From Glandiceps talaboti (lineage: Eukaryota > Hemichordata > Enteropneusta > Spengelidae), in assembly GCF_964340395.1 (NCBI RefSeq), contig NC_135549.1, positions 22,540,842 to 22,604,841 of the forward strand: 64,000 nucleotides of DNA. Direction: 5' to 3'. The notes under the pieces are model-generated. The model was not told the origin of the DNA. It saw only the letters and a program-made list of their open reading frames with translations, and did not search any database. The first letter of the stretch is position 1, and every line of letters begins with the position of its first letter. Below are positions 34,701 through 45,558 of this stretch, piece after piece. The position numbers and the translations under genes were made by a program.

Positions 34701-35837
34701 TTCAGGGCCAACAAATACTGAATTCTTTGTTGATATATCTGGTAGTGTGGAAGGATGAAAGAAGTGTGGATACTCTGCAGTCAAAGATTTGTGCTGTTTG
34801 AAGTCCTGTGAGGAAACGCTATCAAGTTGTCGACAGATGCTTGCCTTGGTAGTCAGCAAGTCAAAATCACTACTATGTTGTACAATATTTTCACTAAATC
34901 TGCAAGCTCCATCTGTTCCTGCTAGCTGTATCAGGATATCTTCTTTTTCCACAAGTAAAGATGCCTTCAGAAGATCTTCCCTGTCTTGTATAATTGACAA
35001 CATTTCCTTCTCACGCTTTTGAAGTACTTCAATCCAATTTCGAAAGAATGATTTGACTCTGGTCTCTTGTTCTTGACTATTCTGTACAACATTGGTGTTT
35101 TCTTTGTCGATTTCGATAAGTGTGTCTCGTAGATTTTCGCGCTTCTCTGCTGCAGTTTTTATCTTTCCCTTGATAATATCTTTGTATTTCTCCATGGCCT
35201 TTCCAATTTCCATCACAATATGTCCTTCACTTCTTGGATGGGTTATAAAAGCACACTGTAGACACAGTGGTACTTGGCACTCATCGCTGTCACAGTACAA
35301 AGTAATTTCATGGTTTTCATGGTTTCTCTTACTGCAGTACTGTTTAGGACGGATGAATGATTCTATAGTTTCCCATGGATATGACTTTAGATCAGAAAGC
35401 GTCAATATGTCATGAGCACCAAGAGCAAATGTATGTATGTGTGCATCATGACAGAATTGACACAAAAATGCAACACAATCTAAACAGAATGACACTGATA
35501 TGTCACCCTTTTCACCATGACAACTCTGACACGAGATGTCTTGGCCCTTTTGCAGGTTTTGCTGCTTCTCATAGTAATCTTTCTGATTCAAAATGGTGGC
35601 ATTGGTTTGGAAACCTATGACACCTTTTTGTGGTGTTGTCGTAGACTGTGAACATATTTGACACTTAATCACTTCATCCTTGCCAATCCGTTCAGTCAAA
35701 CAGGCTTGACAGAACACGTGGAGACAAGGAAGATATTTTGGTATCCGGGTACTTTTATCGTACTGGTTGCTACAGAGCCTACAGGTCAACACACAGGAAT
35801 CGAAAGTAAACTTCTTTGAGGGGTCAGCTGATGCCAT
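31725..35837 (-). CDS. TRIM-like E3 ligase: RING, 2 B-boxes, coiled coil, 7 filamin repeats, NHL propeller (copy 3)
   Basis: A single 1370-codon frame, closely similar to copy 2. The RING is C3HC4 at residues 19-62, the B-boxes at about 103-142 and 168-206, and the coiled coil at about 210-340. Seven filamin-type repeats start near 375, 488, 593, 698, 803, 906 and 1004. The NHL propeller runs from about 1105 to the end, which carries three extra residues (QQH) after KKYKY. The extra 105-residue repeat corresponds to a 315-base direct duplication: matching landmarks CTTATG...CCTT are at 33528 and 33843. All catalytic zinc ligands are kept, so an E3 ligase role is expected from the family; substrate and pathway are unknown. 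Start ATG 35837-35835 is shared with the other copies. The acceptor CAG lies 12 bases upstream. Confidence 0.95.
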   Translation of the reverse strand: MASADPSKKFTFDSCVLTCRLCSNQYDKSTRIPKYLPCLHVFCQACLTERIGKDEVIKCQICSQSTTTPQKGVIGFQTNATILNQKDYYEKQQNLQKGQDISCQSCHGEKGDISVSFCLDCVAFLCQFCHDAHIHTFALGAHDILTLSDLKSYPWETIESFIRPKQYCSKRNHENHEITLYCDSDECQVPLCLQCAFITHPRSEGHIVMEIGKAMEKYKDIIKGKIKTAAEKRENLRDTLIEIDKENTNVVQNSQEQETRVKSFFRNWIEVLQKREKEMLSIIQDREDLLKASLLVEKEDILIQLAGTDGACRFSENIVQHSSDFDLLTTKASICRQLDSVSSQDFKQHKSLTAEYPHFFHPSTLPDISTKNSVFVGPEKKLTCTIESFTATKDVVCKSIITPTDMDGSPLGMSVLPLQVSIKDSDDNEINTKIQDRGDGSYEVTYRPITKGRHEMTVCIYDSPLANNPYYIDVKDILGHLNDNGKMPCQLTTHNAGLGAKYTSTIVPLDKDGKQLDVPGMMIDVTIHEPDGQLLAYHLEDVGDGTSIVGYLPTKAGNHRMTVYVHGVPMEQNPYIIGVVDVAQLVNENGKTMCRVSTYNTGKGAEYKSTITPLDKMENPLGSSGIPVFVSIQNPNSDYIDCNVTDNGDGTYTASYTPTQEGHHKMEIRIFEVQTDETPYIINVIDKKRLKNYNGKTICNVSTYNAGMGEVYRSTLALVGKMGDQVRIPGIPVNVTVQDPKNQHIACNVTDNGDGTHTASYTPTQEGKHKMEIRIFEFDAVGTPFIINVIDKERLKNAEGKMMCKLSTHNAGLNAEYKTTIIPLDKKGNVVPGIPVDVIVKDTDGQAIDVKVEENRDGSYLASYRPVKPGQYSMTVHIFEIEASGNPFNIDVIDVNTLLNSEGKVRCKVSTHNGGNNKECTTTITPLNKNGTPLGISGLPIKVQIRDSDQEDVDFVVNDQLDGRIIVTFKPKIEGRHHITVHIYNNEVEGNPYNVDIFHVIDGKCTCRVSTYNTGKDADCTTIVTPLDQTGSPLGIPGMQVKVTVSDPTGQYIDVKINDKEDGRYEVTYRPTKEGPHCMKVYLYGIPAEGNPYVIDVVDTGRPVWKVGKKGTGPKEFNSPVGVTVAENGDIMVADADKRLKVLDKDGLYKNEIPTPFTFATGVTVTPNGITIFVEWDKKYVHIIDKDGQQIKEFTHKDFVKPYDVAVNRRGHILVADPDGKCIFVFNQDGEFIRGIGSREEQDGKLSIPGFVTAGQNDDVLVSDVAGQIVICRETGEMVRKIKNLGDEDQLHDCSGIAVDSDNHILVADKPETSPHRILVLTYGGALIRSIESQHDKLNNPHGLAVTDDGHVIVADSANNCIKKYKYQQH

Positions 35838-35849
35838 GTTTGGTATTCA

Positions 35850-36503
35850 CTGAAAAAAAGCGGAAAGTTTAATCAACTGGTTGTAAAAAACACATTGCAG
35901 CTTTTTGTGTGCCAAATTGTTTAATAAGTGAGTGCTATGAACTTTTTACGTAAAGGTTAACATGTAAATTAAGTGCTACGTTTACAACTCAAATGGATAT
36001 TAAAAGTGTGTTGCTTACTTGGTTTAAAACAATAGTACCGTAAACTTCTTCAACTAAATTCGAGAAATCCGAACGTTTTGATCCTGGCATTACCATTGAA
36101 GGAGAAAGCGACTGTAGGGAAAAATATATGTTTTCGTATCAAATGAGGCCTTCAGATTTTAAAAATTGAAGACCTGGGACTTGCTGACATCGAAGAAACA
36201 TCTTGTATCAAAATACTATCATATATGTAAAGTAAAATGTTCACCTTTGATTGCCTTTACTTAACTGAACTGTTTAGAATTTCGTTTTCCTTGCAATTGA
36301 AAAGTTGTAAGTGTATAAGGTTACCAATGAATACATTCCTCTCAAAGAAGAGGGTCTAATAATAGTTCAGTACTTAAATGTACCGTTTACAAGTGGAGGG
36401 CCATGAGTTAAGTGAAGTGACACGCCATCGAGCGGACGATGGTGGCTGTAATTAACCCTGTATGGCCGTGTTTGTGTCTGTGTATTATAAAGTGTCAGCT
36501 TAC
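35850..36503 (-). other. Putative 5'UTR intron of TRIM copy 3
   Basis: On the minus strand the donor CAGGTAAGC at 36499-36505 and the acceptor CGCTTTTTTTCAG ending at 35850 delimit about 650 bases. Both ends are conserved with unit 1. A first noncoding exon would lie at 36504 and above. Confirmation would be RNA reads spanning the junction. Confidence 0.4.
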
Positions 36504-36739
36504 CTGATGCAGAGGCCAACTGCTCCTGTACAGTTCATCTACCTTGAAATGGTTCGGGACTTATGGTGAGATACACATCACTTTCCCTGTTTCAGGGTAT
36601 TTGGATAACTCTCTATTAGTGCAATTGGTTCAGCAAAGTACAACTTCTGGCAAACCAATTATTCTGTGACATGAAGAAATAAGTGAATACATTAACAATA
36701 ATACATATCACTCCGATCGATATTGTATTATATATTAGT

Positions 36740-36925
36740 GACGACATTATAAGGGGCTTCACACTACCAGAAATAGTCCGGACTGGGACCGCTTTAACTT
36801 TTGGTCCTCTCTAAAAGTACTGTGTGAATGCGTTAAATCGGTCTAAGTCCAACTTTTTTAAGTCCAGATGCAATAGGTGGACTAAGTCCCGGACCAGATT
36901 TGTATGTGTGAACGCATTTAGAGCG
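36740..36925. mobile_element. Possible MITE-like insert (unit 3)
   Basis: Similarity to unit 1 ends near 36728. The following stretch has weak inverted ends (GGGCTTCACAC near 36755, GTGTGAACGC near 36908) and internal GGTCC/GGACC motifs. No clear target duplication was found, so the call is tentative. Confidence 0.3.
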
Positions 36926-37010
36926 TACACATATCGAGTAGTTTAAAGATCTCATTGTATACATAAACAATAACTTATCTAAAGAAAATACAGAAAATAC
37001 AGAAATATAC

Positions 37011-37012
<2 letters not shown>

Positions 37013-37067
<55 letters not shown>
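37013..37067. repeat. (GT)n microsatellite
   Basis: About 27 GT dinucleotides between the unit 3 flank and the Penelope/Helitron-like nested insertion. Confidence 0.95.
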
Positions 37068-37068
<1 letters not shown>

Positions 37069-37094
37069 AGGGGAGTGTCATTTTGGAAAATGTG

Positions 37095-37541
37095 GTTTTT
37101 ACTGGTCACTTTGGCTTTGGGTCAGTTAGAGAAAACCCATGTCCAAAACACCCCTCTCTCCCCCCCCCAGTCAATTAAAAATGCCCGGCTCCTAAGATAT
37201 GGCCTAATTACTAAAAATCATTAATTATGCAAATGACTCATTAATATCAATGGTGAGGTGAAAATGATGGACGTACTCAACCAGTTACTACAATCTTCAG
37301 ACTATCTTTATTAGTACCAATGTTTCGGCAATACAGAAATTGCCTTCTTCAGGGTAAAAAAAAAACCTAATAGATAAAAATGGATAAAATCGAAAGTTAC
37401 AAAATTGCACGTTGTACAAGTGTGGATATAAAATGTTAAAGACTTGAAAGTAAAAATATAATTACAGCAAGGTGAAAAAATTGCACTAATCTAGATCGTG
37501 TGGTGGTGTCCGTGGATGGTGTCCTGAATGAGAATGAGAAG
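37095..37541. repeat. Penelope/Helitron-like junction segment, single copy (unit 3)
   Basis: Corresponds to the ~455-bp segment that is tandemly duplicated at 14757-15662. It starts TTTTTACTGGTCACTTTGGC and includes a Helitron-like core near 37219-37243 and the hammerhead-like motif. It lacks about 10 bases (CTAAACAATT) present in both unit 2 copies. Confidence 0.85.
37315..37352 (-). ncRNA. Hammerhead-ribozyme-like motif (unit 3)
   Basis: Identical core to the two unit 2 copies: CTGAAGA, helix II GGCAAT/ATTGCC, GAAAC, GTA. Conservation between units does not by itself show function, because the copies descend from one insertion. Confidence 0.5.
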
Positions 37542-38688
37542 GGTACCCTTAGTTTAAGTTTTTAAAAAGACAGGTGGTAGGGCCACCTATCTTGGAAGAG
37601 AGAGAGAGCGTGTGCCAATAGGCGGAGGAAACTGAGAAAGAAATGGAAAGGAAGATGATAGTGTGCCTGACTGATATATGAGAGTTCATGTTGTCTTCTA
37701 AGTCTCGTTTTTGCAGTGTGCATCTTACATAAACCACTTATTTGGAAATGAGTAAGTTTATGCCTGGGTTGATTGAAATGTTCTGATACAGGAGTTGATT
37801 TGTTGTTGCGAAGTATGTAAACATGTTCACAAATGCATCTCTTAAATTCTCTTTTGATTTCCACGATGTACTGTTTAAGACACTTGTCACATGTGACGTT
37901 GTAAATGAGATTGCGAGTGGGGCATGTGATGTGACCTGTGATATTATGAGTGTTGCTGTTGTTAAAATGGTCGTGCTGGTTACAGTGTTACCTTCGATGA
38001 TAAATTTACATTGGTTACATTGACCACAGCGTTTAGTAGTGCCAGGATTATCACAGATGTTTTTTTGAGGTAAGAGGTAAACCAGAGGTAAGAGTGACGA
38101 TCTGTGGGTTTGCTATAAATGGATGTGACAATGTTGTTATCTTGTATCGACATGAGAGTGCCTATTAAGAAAGGAACATTTTCTGAACTGTACTCCATTG
38201 TAAATTTGATAGTTGGATGGATATGATTACAATGTTGGATGGAAGTTGTGTAATGCTGTTACACCATTTGTCCAAATGAAACGAATATCATCTATGCATG
38301 TATCTTCCCAATCTGTTTGGTTTGAGATCACTGACTTGTAATACTTGATTCTCAATTTTGCCCATGGCAAGATTAGCAGATGGTGGTGGTGCGACCTTTG
38401 ACCACATGGCTGTGCCATGTGCTTGTAGATAGTAATTATCATTGAATGTGAAATAGTTGTGATCAAGAATAAAATTTGGCATTTCTATGATCAGTTCTGG
38501 ATTGTCTATCTTATACTAATGATCTGTGATATAGTCTTTTTACAGCTTTGAGACGGAACTTGTGTGGTATGTTTGTATTTAGGGATTTCACATTCATGGT
38601 GACAAGAAGAGCTAATAGTTTCATCAATAAGATTTTTGACACAAGTGTGTTCTGGTATTGTGAGTGTGTGTACCAAATTATATAGCAC
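37542..38688 (-). pseudogene. Penelope-like retroelement remnant (unit 3)
   Basis: Paralogue of 15663-16868. Minus-strand pieces encode the RT segment FTFNDNYYLQAHGTAM (about 38480-38290) and the GIY-YIG C-terminal part with EHFNQPRH (37864-37562), in different frames. Codons are deleted relative to unit 2: the Asn-rich run is shorter, and a ~45-base piece near the end is missing. It is clearly non-functional. Confidence 0.8.
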
Positions 38689-38694
38689 TTGAAG

Positions 38695-39180
38695 CTTGCA
38701 TTCTTCAGATATAGCCTAATTACTGAAAGCCATTAATTATGTAAATGACTAGAGAAAACTAAATGCTACATCATCAAGCTTTTCAGGGTATATGTGTTTT
38801 GTTATGTTTGAAGTATGTACCAAATTATAATGAATTTGAAGATTATTTTCTAAAGAGATTGCTCAATTATAAAAACTCATTAATAATGCAAATGACTCAT
38901 TACCACTACAAGGTACATTACCAAACTTTATAGGACATATGCAGTTTGTTATCATCAATATATAAACATAATTATATGGAATTTAAAGTGACAATGCATT
39001 CTTAAGATATAGCCTAATTACTGAAAATCCTTAATTATGTAAATGAACCATTAATATTCATAGAATGTCTATCAAAACTTAATCAGTTCTAGCCATCATT
39101 GTAAAGAATATGAGCACCATGACACAGACAGACAAACAGACAACTAGTATCCCTAAAATAGCACCGTCCCTTACGGAAGA
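38695..39180 (+). mobile_element. Helitron-like element copy D
   Basis: Counterpart of copy B. Three cores with ATTAAT(T/A)ATG(C/T)AAAT are followed by a short ACAGACAGACAAACAGAC run and a CCCTTACGGAAG end near 39175. The 5' part is across the Penelope-like insertion near 37190-37260. Confidence 0.6.
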
Positions 39181-41046
39181 TAAAACTTCACGTAATAAGG
39201 CGGTAGGTTGTTTGAAAAAAAAAACCAGATAAAAAACGGTATAGATTAAAATAACTAGTCAGACACACACACACTTGTACTCACCACGCTTGCTTAACCG
39301 TGTTTAGTACGTTGTTTCTATTATTATTCACCGTATGTAACTTTTTTAGAAGACATGTACTCACTGATAGGTCCTGAAAGTAGAAGTTCAAATTGCATTA
39401 AAACTAAAGATCGATAACCTACAAGAAATCTACAGAAAGGTATACAGGAATGTCCCGACGTACCACAGTGTTAAATTTAATCATGAGAAGTTTATGAATA
39501 ATATGGCTCACTTCCTTATCGAGTTTTCAATGTATGTGTCGTCACACACTTGTATTGCTAGGGATTCTGAAGCTGTAGTCGTTACGGAAGCTGTGTATAT
39601 TTTTGGCTATTTCAGTTTTCATTTTGTTATACATGCACTTACCTGCTATCCTGAAAAACCTATGTTAAAACCAACGACATTATATTAAAAGATGTGGCAA
39701 TGCATAAGCCACTATACTCGTTTTAAAAACACTACAAAATGTCCCTTCCACCATGACTACCACAAATAAACATGAAGACATACGCACCTCTTGTGTAATG
39801 TGCATTCGGTCACACTAGAACTGTTGTTCTCAATACAACTGCACCTTATTGGATTTTGAATGTCATGTGACTCCTTCAAATCACATTCCTTATACCTTGT
39901 GACAAAAAGGTCACGTAATGTCAAAGGTGAAACCATACTTTGAAAACTATGGAATGTGTCTAGCCTCCTTGTTTCATTGTGCTGTGAACTTTGACTTATG
40001 CACTCAGGTAAACATGAACACACAATAATTATACCACAGTGTACGTAGCAAGGCGTCACAGTAGACGAACATTTCATTTCACTCTGTGTTTACAAATGAA
40101 CCTCAACCCCATAAAGATTTATACCACAGTTTACATAAAAAGGCATCACAGTAGACGAACATTTCATGCTACCCCACCGAAGTTCATTCTGTATTACTGA
40201 ATGAGGTGATGATTGTATGAGGTGACCATTGTTATTTAAATAATAGTAAATATGATAACAAACATTCCTAAAATCGTTTGCTGCAAACTAATCATACATG
40301 TGACCTTTTCATAGCACTATTTCCTAAATAAGCATGTGAGCAGTAAATTATAATTCCATTTGGCGTACGGAGTAAAAATGGTCCTAAGCATTGTATCATG
40401 ATAGGCTGACATAGTTCATGTGATTTACAACATAGATAAACAAATGATGAATGATAAAGGTGGAAGAAAGGTTTATCAATAAAAATTCTAATAATTAAGT
40501 TAGTCAATTTTCAGGCTATTGAGAAATATTTTTAGTATAATAATTTAAGGACACCCACCATCTTTCAAATATGTTTTTTTTTCATGACACTAAGCTTGAT
40601 GTTGGTAGTTTGTAGTGGTGGTGCTTTTAGAATGGCCAGTCTCATCATTGTTATGAGAACTAGAAGAATGTAGAATTCTGTCGGCATCAGCACGAACGAC
40701 TCAAATTATAGTGACCCATCAGTGAACGGCTAAAAATGTTGCCACCTCCTCACCTAAGCCGTCATCTAGGACGCCCTCACAGGGTATTAAATGCCATGTG
40801 TTTCACTAGTAAAGCTTGGCGAATGTACGGTTTTATAATTACGTGATATCTTTTATACTATTTGTTACTAAAGATTAGTACATCTCTGCTTTTCCCATAT
40901 TTTTTAGGTCACCAGCTGTCATACCATGATCTGTACACCTGAAAATTCGGGGTTCAAAGGTATATAATCATTGTAATATATATTTAATAGCCAATGAAAA
41001 GCGATGGTTTGACACAAAAAGTAAATCAACCTTAGACCAGAGTTAA
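39181..41046. other. Unit 3 intergenic flank
   Basis: No gene seen. It is closely similar to 17328-19009. About 170 bases at 40330-40500 are absent from unit 2. Because AGCA(T/C)GTGAGCAGTAA also occurs in unit 1 (about 6372), a deletion in unit 2 is likelier than an insertion here. Confidence 0.55.
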
Positions 41047-41950
41047 TCTGAATGCCTTCCGTAAGGCCAAAGGCTTTAGATTATTGTTCCTACACACAAT
41101 AATTTTGAAAACATATGTGGTTAGTTATGTTTGAAGTTAGTCTGGATGAACAACCTGTGGTTCTAACCACAGTCTGGTCAATTGCCCTCAATCAGCACAC
41201 ATTCCTGTGCTCCCTCCTGCTGTGTTCATATAAACATACTTATGTTGATGGGTTCCCATGTCATATAGTTTCAAGGACTGTCAGTGGAGTCCTGGTTGGA
41301 CATTGGACATAGCCAAAACAGTTGTACCAAATGAATATTTAATGAACAATGACCACAGCCCTTTATTACTAGTGACATGCTCTGTTTGGGCTTTGCTCAC
41401 CATGGGGTTGAACCATAATTAACACCTTTTGTCCGGGTCTTGACTATACTGTGAGTGGAGGTATAAATGTTAACGATACTGTATAGGAATTAGACTAGTT
41501 TGAAGTATGTACCAAATTGTATTGAATTTGAAGAGTGCATTTCTAAGATATAGCCTAATTACTGAAAATCATTAATTATGCAAATGAGTCATAAATCTAA
41601 AAGCTAAATCAACAAGCTTTGTCAGAACATGTGTGATTAGTTATGTTTCAAGTATATACAAAATTGAAGTATGCGTTTGAAGATATAGCCTAATTACTGA
41701 ACATCATTAATCATGCAAATAAGTCATCAAAACTAAAAGCTATATCACAAAGCTTTTTTAATAGCTATGCGCTTTGTTATGGTTGATATAAGTAGCAAAT
41801 TATATCGAATTTGAAACATGCATTCTTAAGATTTTGCCTAATTACTGAAAATCATTAATTATACAAATGAGTCATTAAAACTAAACGCTATACATTATCA
41901 AACTTTATATGGTATATGAACTTTGTTACCATCAATGTATGTACCAAATT
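41047..41950 (+). mobile_element. Helitron-like element copy E (3' truncated)
   Basis: Counterpart of copy C. It starts TGCCTTCCGTAAGGCC, with cores near 41568, 41705 and 41852, and carries the dispersed GACTATACTGTGAGTGGAGG segment near 41440. It is truncated at the same place as copy C, where the degenerate ORF fragment begins. Confidence 0.5.
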
Positions 41951-42600
41951 ATCGTTTTGTTCTGCCAGCCGTAATTCGTTTTAAGGCCATTCATGAACTG
42001 TTCAAGTGAATGGGTACCCACCCCATGTCTTCATCTATCTCTCTCCCTATAGTCCCCTCTCACTCTATCAGAGGTTGGATAAAAATGTATGTGTGTCATC
42101 TTTGATTTTGATATGTTGATGTCTTTGCAGTTTCCTGTTTTCTCAGCTAGACTGTTCTCCTTTACAGTAACTATCTTCTGTTGTCTCAGTCTATTAGCAC
42201 TTTAGCATTTACTAGACATATCCTCTCATATACACCTCTTTTTCCCTTAGCGACATTTCATTTATCAAACACAGCCTTTCGCTCACATGATTTGTCGTTC
42301 CTCTTCCATCAGTTGATCCAATGCTTTTTCTAATTTCAGTTTCTTACCAGGACAATTGTATAGAAGTCCAGTTATAATGATTTTTGCACTAGAGGTCTCC
42401 ATCGATTAAATTATAACCGTCGAGCTTAACATGGACTTGTTCCTGGTTGTCCCATCTACTCAGTGTCTTGCAATTCGAACATTGGTATTTGCTTGTACTT
42501 GGGAGCTCGAGCTGAAACATACTCTTCCATCACATCAACAAAAATTGTACATCTTTTTTTGTCAAGATTTGTTGTCGAAGGCCAAGGGGCCCTTTTCATT
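41951..42600 (-). pseudogene. Degenerate coding-like fragment of unknown origin (unit 3)
   Basis: Paralogue of 19900-20581, more decayed, with several small indels. It is not recognised. That both units decay independently suggests the fragment was already non-functional before the duplication. Confidence 0.35.
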
Positions 42601-42628
42601 TACGGCAATATTGAACGGTTTAATATTT

Positions 42629-42951
42629 AGGGTTGTCGGTGGTTAAACCACCTGCCTTTTACCACTGCACTACAGCTGAGGTTTGAGCCTCTTACCACTG
42701 CACTACAGCTGAGGTTTGAGCCTCTTACCACTGCACTACAGCTGAGGTTTGAGCCTAGTCTAGGTTTGAGTGGATTTACCAAGCTGTAAGTAAGAAGCTT
42801 AAGGTGTCATTCAGTTTGACTCTACCGAATAATGCAGGTTTTCCCAAGGTACTCCGGTTTCCTTCTGCTCTAACACAGATCCTGTGGAGGCCTCCTGTTA
42901 TTGGGGAATGCCTGTTGGATGGTAAATAGATAAATAAATAAATAAATAAAT
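42629..42951 (+). mobile_element. tRNA-like SINE (unit 3)
   Basis: Same element as 20821-21170: head GGGTTGTCGGTGGTTAAACC, three copies of the 33-base box B-containing repeat (four in unit 2), TACTCCGGTTTCCTTCTGCT body and a (TAAA)n tail at about 42921-42951. Confidence 0.65.
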
Positions 42952-42953
42952 TA

Positions 42954-43625
42954 CAGTGATATCATTGTATTGACTTCCATTTCTATTGTGACGTGGATAC
43001 CAGTGATATCATTGTATTGACTTCCATTTCTAGTGTGACGTGGATACCAGTGATATCATTGTATTGACTTCCATTTCTAGTGTGACGTGGATACCAGTGA
43101 TATCATTGTATTGACTTCCATTTCTAGTGTGACGTGAATACGAGTGATATCATTGTATAGACTTCCATTTCTAGTGTGACGTGGATACCAGTGATATCAA
43201 TGTATTGACTTCCATTTCTATTGTGACGTGGATACCAGTGATATCAATGTATTGACTTCCATTTCTATTGTGACTTGGATACCAGTGATATCAATGTATT
43301 GACTTCCATTTCTAGTGTGACGTGGATACCAGTGATATGATTGTATTGACTTCCATTTCTAGTGTGACGTGGATACCATTGATATCATTGTATTGACTTC
43401 CATTTCTAGTGTGACTTGGATACGAGTGATATCATTGTATTGACTTCCATTTCTAGTGTGACGTGGATACCAGTGATATCATTGTATTGACTTCCATTTC
43501 TAGTGTGACATGGATACCAGTGATATCATTGTATTGACTTCCATTTCTAGTGTGACTTGGATATGAGTGATATCATTGTATTGACTTCCATTTCCAGTGT
43601 GACGTGGATATATTGTATTGACTTT
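42954..43625. repeat. 47-bp minisatellite array, ~14 copies (unit 3)
   Basis: Same 47-base unit as 21366-24060, beginning immediately after the SINE tail. In unit 2 about 190 bases separate tail and array. It marks the right end of the triplicated region; after 43640 no similarity to units 1 or 2 is seen. Confidence 0.97.
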
Positions 43626-43789
43626 TCTCGATTTCTATGTCTGTGTATCTTTTGTTGATGTTTCGTTTTTCTTATTCGACCTTACTCTTCAATATTAATT
43701 CTTTGTTCGACAAAAGTACTTTTTAGGACATCTATCTTTCTCATATTTAATTTAATTTCTTCTTCTTTTCTGTCAACCTCTTCCTGTCA

Positions 43790-44021
43790 CAATCTGATTA
43801 AAATCCGATGTAGATGTCGGCTAATCGTGCATTGCTATCTTACCATCGTTATTTTGCCTGAATTGACCTTTTTGGTACATGTTTACATTTTTTAGCCTCT
43901 AGAGGAGGCGATCAGGCTAAAAACGTAAACATGTACTACGAAGGTCAATTCAAGCTAAATAACGATGGTAAGATAGCAATGCACGATTAGCCGACATCTA
44001 CATCGGATTTTAATCAGATTG
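43790..44021. mobile_element. 232-bp foldback element with 9-bp target duplication
   Basis: Arms of about 105 bases are nearly complementary (CAATCTGATTAAAATCCGAT at the left end, inverted at the right end, 44002-44021). They surround a short centre near 43905. The direct repeat TTCCTGTCA flanks it at 43781-43789 and 44022-44030. It has the same general structure as 8961-9129 but a different sequence. No ORF. Confidence 0.8.
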
Positions 44022-44030
44022 TTCCTGTCA

Positions 44031-45014
44031 TAAACTGGCGTCATTTTCCCGAGCCCCAAGAGTTTCTGTTATACTTGGGATTTCTCTTCCTTTCCGTCGC
44101 CTCAATAACTTTGAGGGTATCTTGTAGTTGGTTGTACCAAGAGAAGACGTTCAATGGATTTGAGGATATCTTGTAGTTGGCCTAACCGACGGAGATCTTT
44201 CTTTCTCTTTTTGGTTATCCAAGTTATCATTTCTTCTATTTGATTTTGTTGAGTTGATGTTTCTGTATTAAGCACTGTCATACATCTGACTATAAAGACG
44301 GTGTCTGGTTGGAGTACTAAAATTATTCACACGAGTTTGCTAAATTATGATCACGTTCCAAGCATAAAATAGATCACGACTTCAGAGAGTACAGGTTGTT
44401 ATTTGCTTACAACCCTTTCAGTGCTTCATGGAAAACAGACCGTTACATGGGTAGAATAACGAATGTATATTCGGATCAATTACTCCTCCCTCTTTATAGC
44501 ATAAGAATATATTTATGGCTTGAACGACGTTGACCAAATTAATGTGCTCTGAGCAGTACTAGTGTCGTAAGTACCTTTGATAAACCACACATTTGAGCGG
44601 TAAAACTAAATCAAATGAATTTATTTTCATTTCACCCATATTGTCTCAATTATTACTTTGTAGCCTCATAACTTTTGGGTGAATTGCGCATGCGTTTAGA
44701 TAGCAAATATAGATAGTGGCCAGAGGTAGAAAATAATATTTATGAGCATTGAGCTGAGGACGGCTGAAGGATGCATGGATAGATACATTATCAGACATGC
44801 CATACTGACCTATTTAAATGTATTAATCGTCTGCAAACATTGATATATACCAACTTATCATAACGGTACGAACACGCGGTTGCTGGTCAGGTCAAGGTGT
44901 ATCTCTGCTGGCAAAGCTGTTGATTTGTTTCAAGCACAGCTAAACTGTTGACATTTGAAGAAAAAAACAGCAATTGCAGACATTTAGTTGAAGACGCAAA
45001 CACTACGTTGCAAG
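44031..45014. promoter_or_regulatory. Upstream region of SLC7 first exon A
   Basis: No gene seen. It holds whatever promoter and 5'UTR serve exon A. I do not see a convincing TATA box at a defined distance. Promoter presence is inferred only from the coding exon that follows. Confidence 0.25.
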
Positions 45015-45558
45015 ATGACTGACGACATTGAATTACGGCACCGAACGGACCAAAACGAATTCAAACAGCCGATGGACAGCAACACTCCAGTGACGAATTA
45101 TTTGGATTCACCAGTCGGAAGTGTTACTGATAAAGACGATGGAGGGCCGGTTGTAATGAAAAAGCAAATCACCTTGCTTTCTGCAACGTCTGTCATTGTA
45201 GGTTCGATTATTGGCTCAGGTATTTTTATTTCACCGAAGGGAGTTTTAGAATATAGCGGATCAGTTGGAACAGCTCTGATAGTATGGGGACTTAGTGGTG
45301 TACTTGCCTTCCTCGGTGGATTTTGCTATGCAGAGTTAGGAACTTCGATTCCCAAGTCCGGCGGCGAGTATACTTATTTGAACGCAGCATTTGGTCCATT
45401 ATTAGCTTTTTTAATGCTATGGATTAACTTTCTCATAGTTGCACCAGCAAGTGTGGCCATCATCACTCTTACGTTTGCTATCTATGTCGTTCAACCCTTC
45501 TACGGCGACTGTTTACCACCAGACTGGGCAGTGATTCTGATCTCGGAAGCATGCATTA
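45015..45558 (+). CDS. SLC7-family amino-acid transporter, first coding exon A
   Basis: ATG at 45015 (MTDDIELRHR) begins 181 codons plus one base, ending at a GTGAGT donor (45559). An upstream TTG would extend the frame but is not a plausible start. After a ~50-residue cytosolic N-terminus come TM1 with the GSGIFISPKGVL motif (the unwound substrate-binding GSG), TM2, the ELGTSIPKSGGEYTYL signature and TM3. The PFYGDC loop Cys matches the position that bonds the SLC3 heavy chain in heteromeric transporters. Resemblance is closest to b(0,+)AT (SLC7A9)-like members, by motif memory. No downstream exons of its own are seen before exon B. The phase 1 end joins correctly to 61794. It is either an alternative first exon or an orphan duplicate. 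Confidence 0.9.

Noticed and set aside
44988-45014. Nine-codon N-terminal extension of SLC7 exon A
   Set aside because: It would start on TTG. The ATG at 45015 gives MTDDIELRHR, which matches exon B's MTDNVELRQR.
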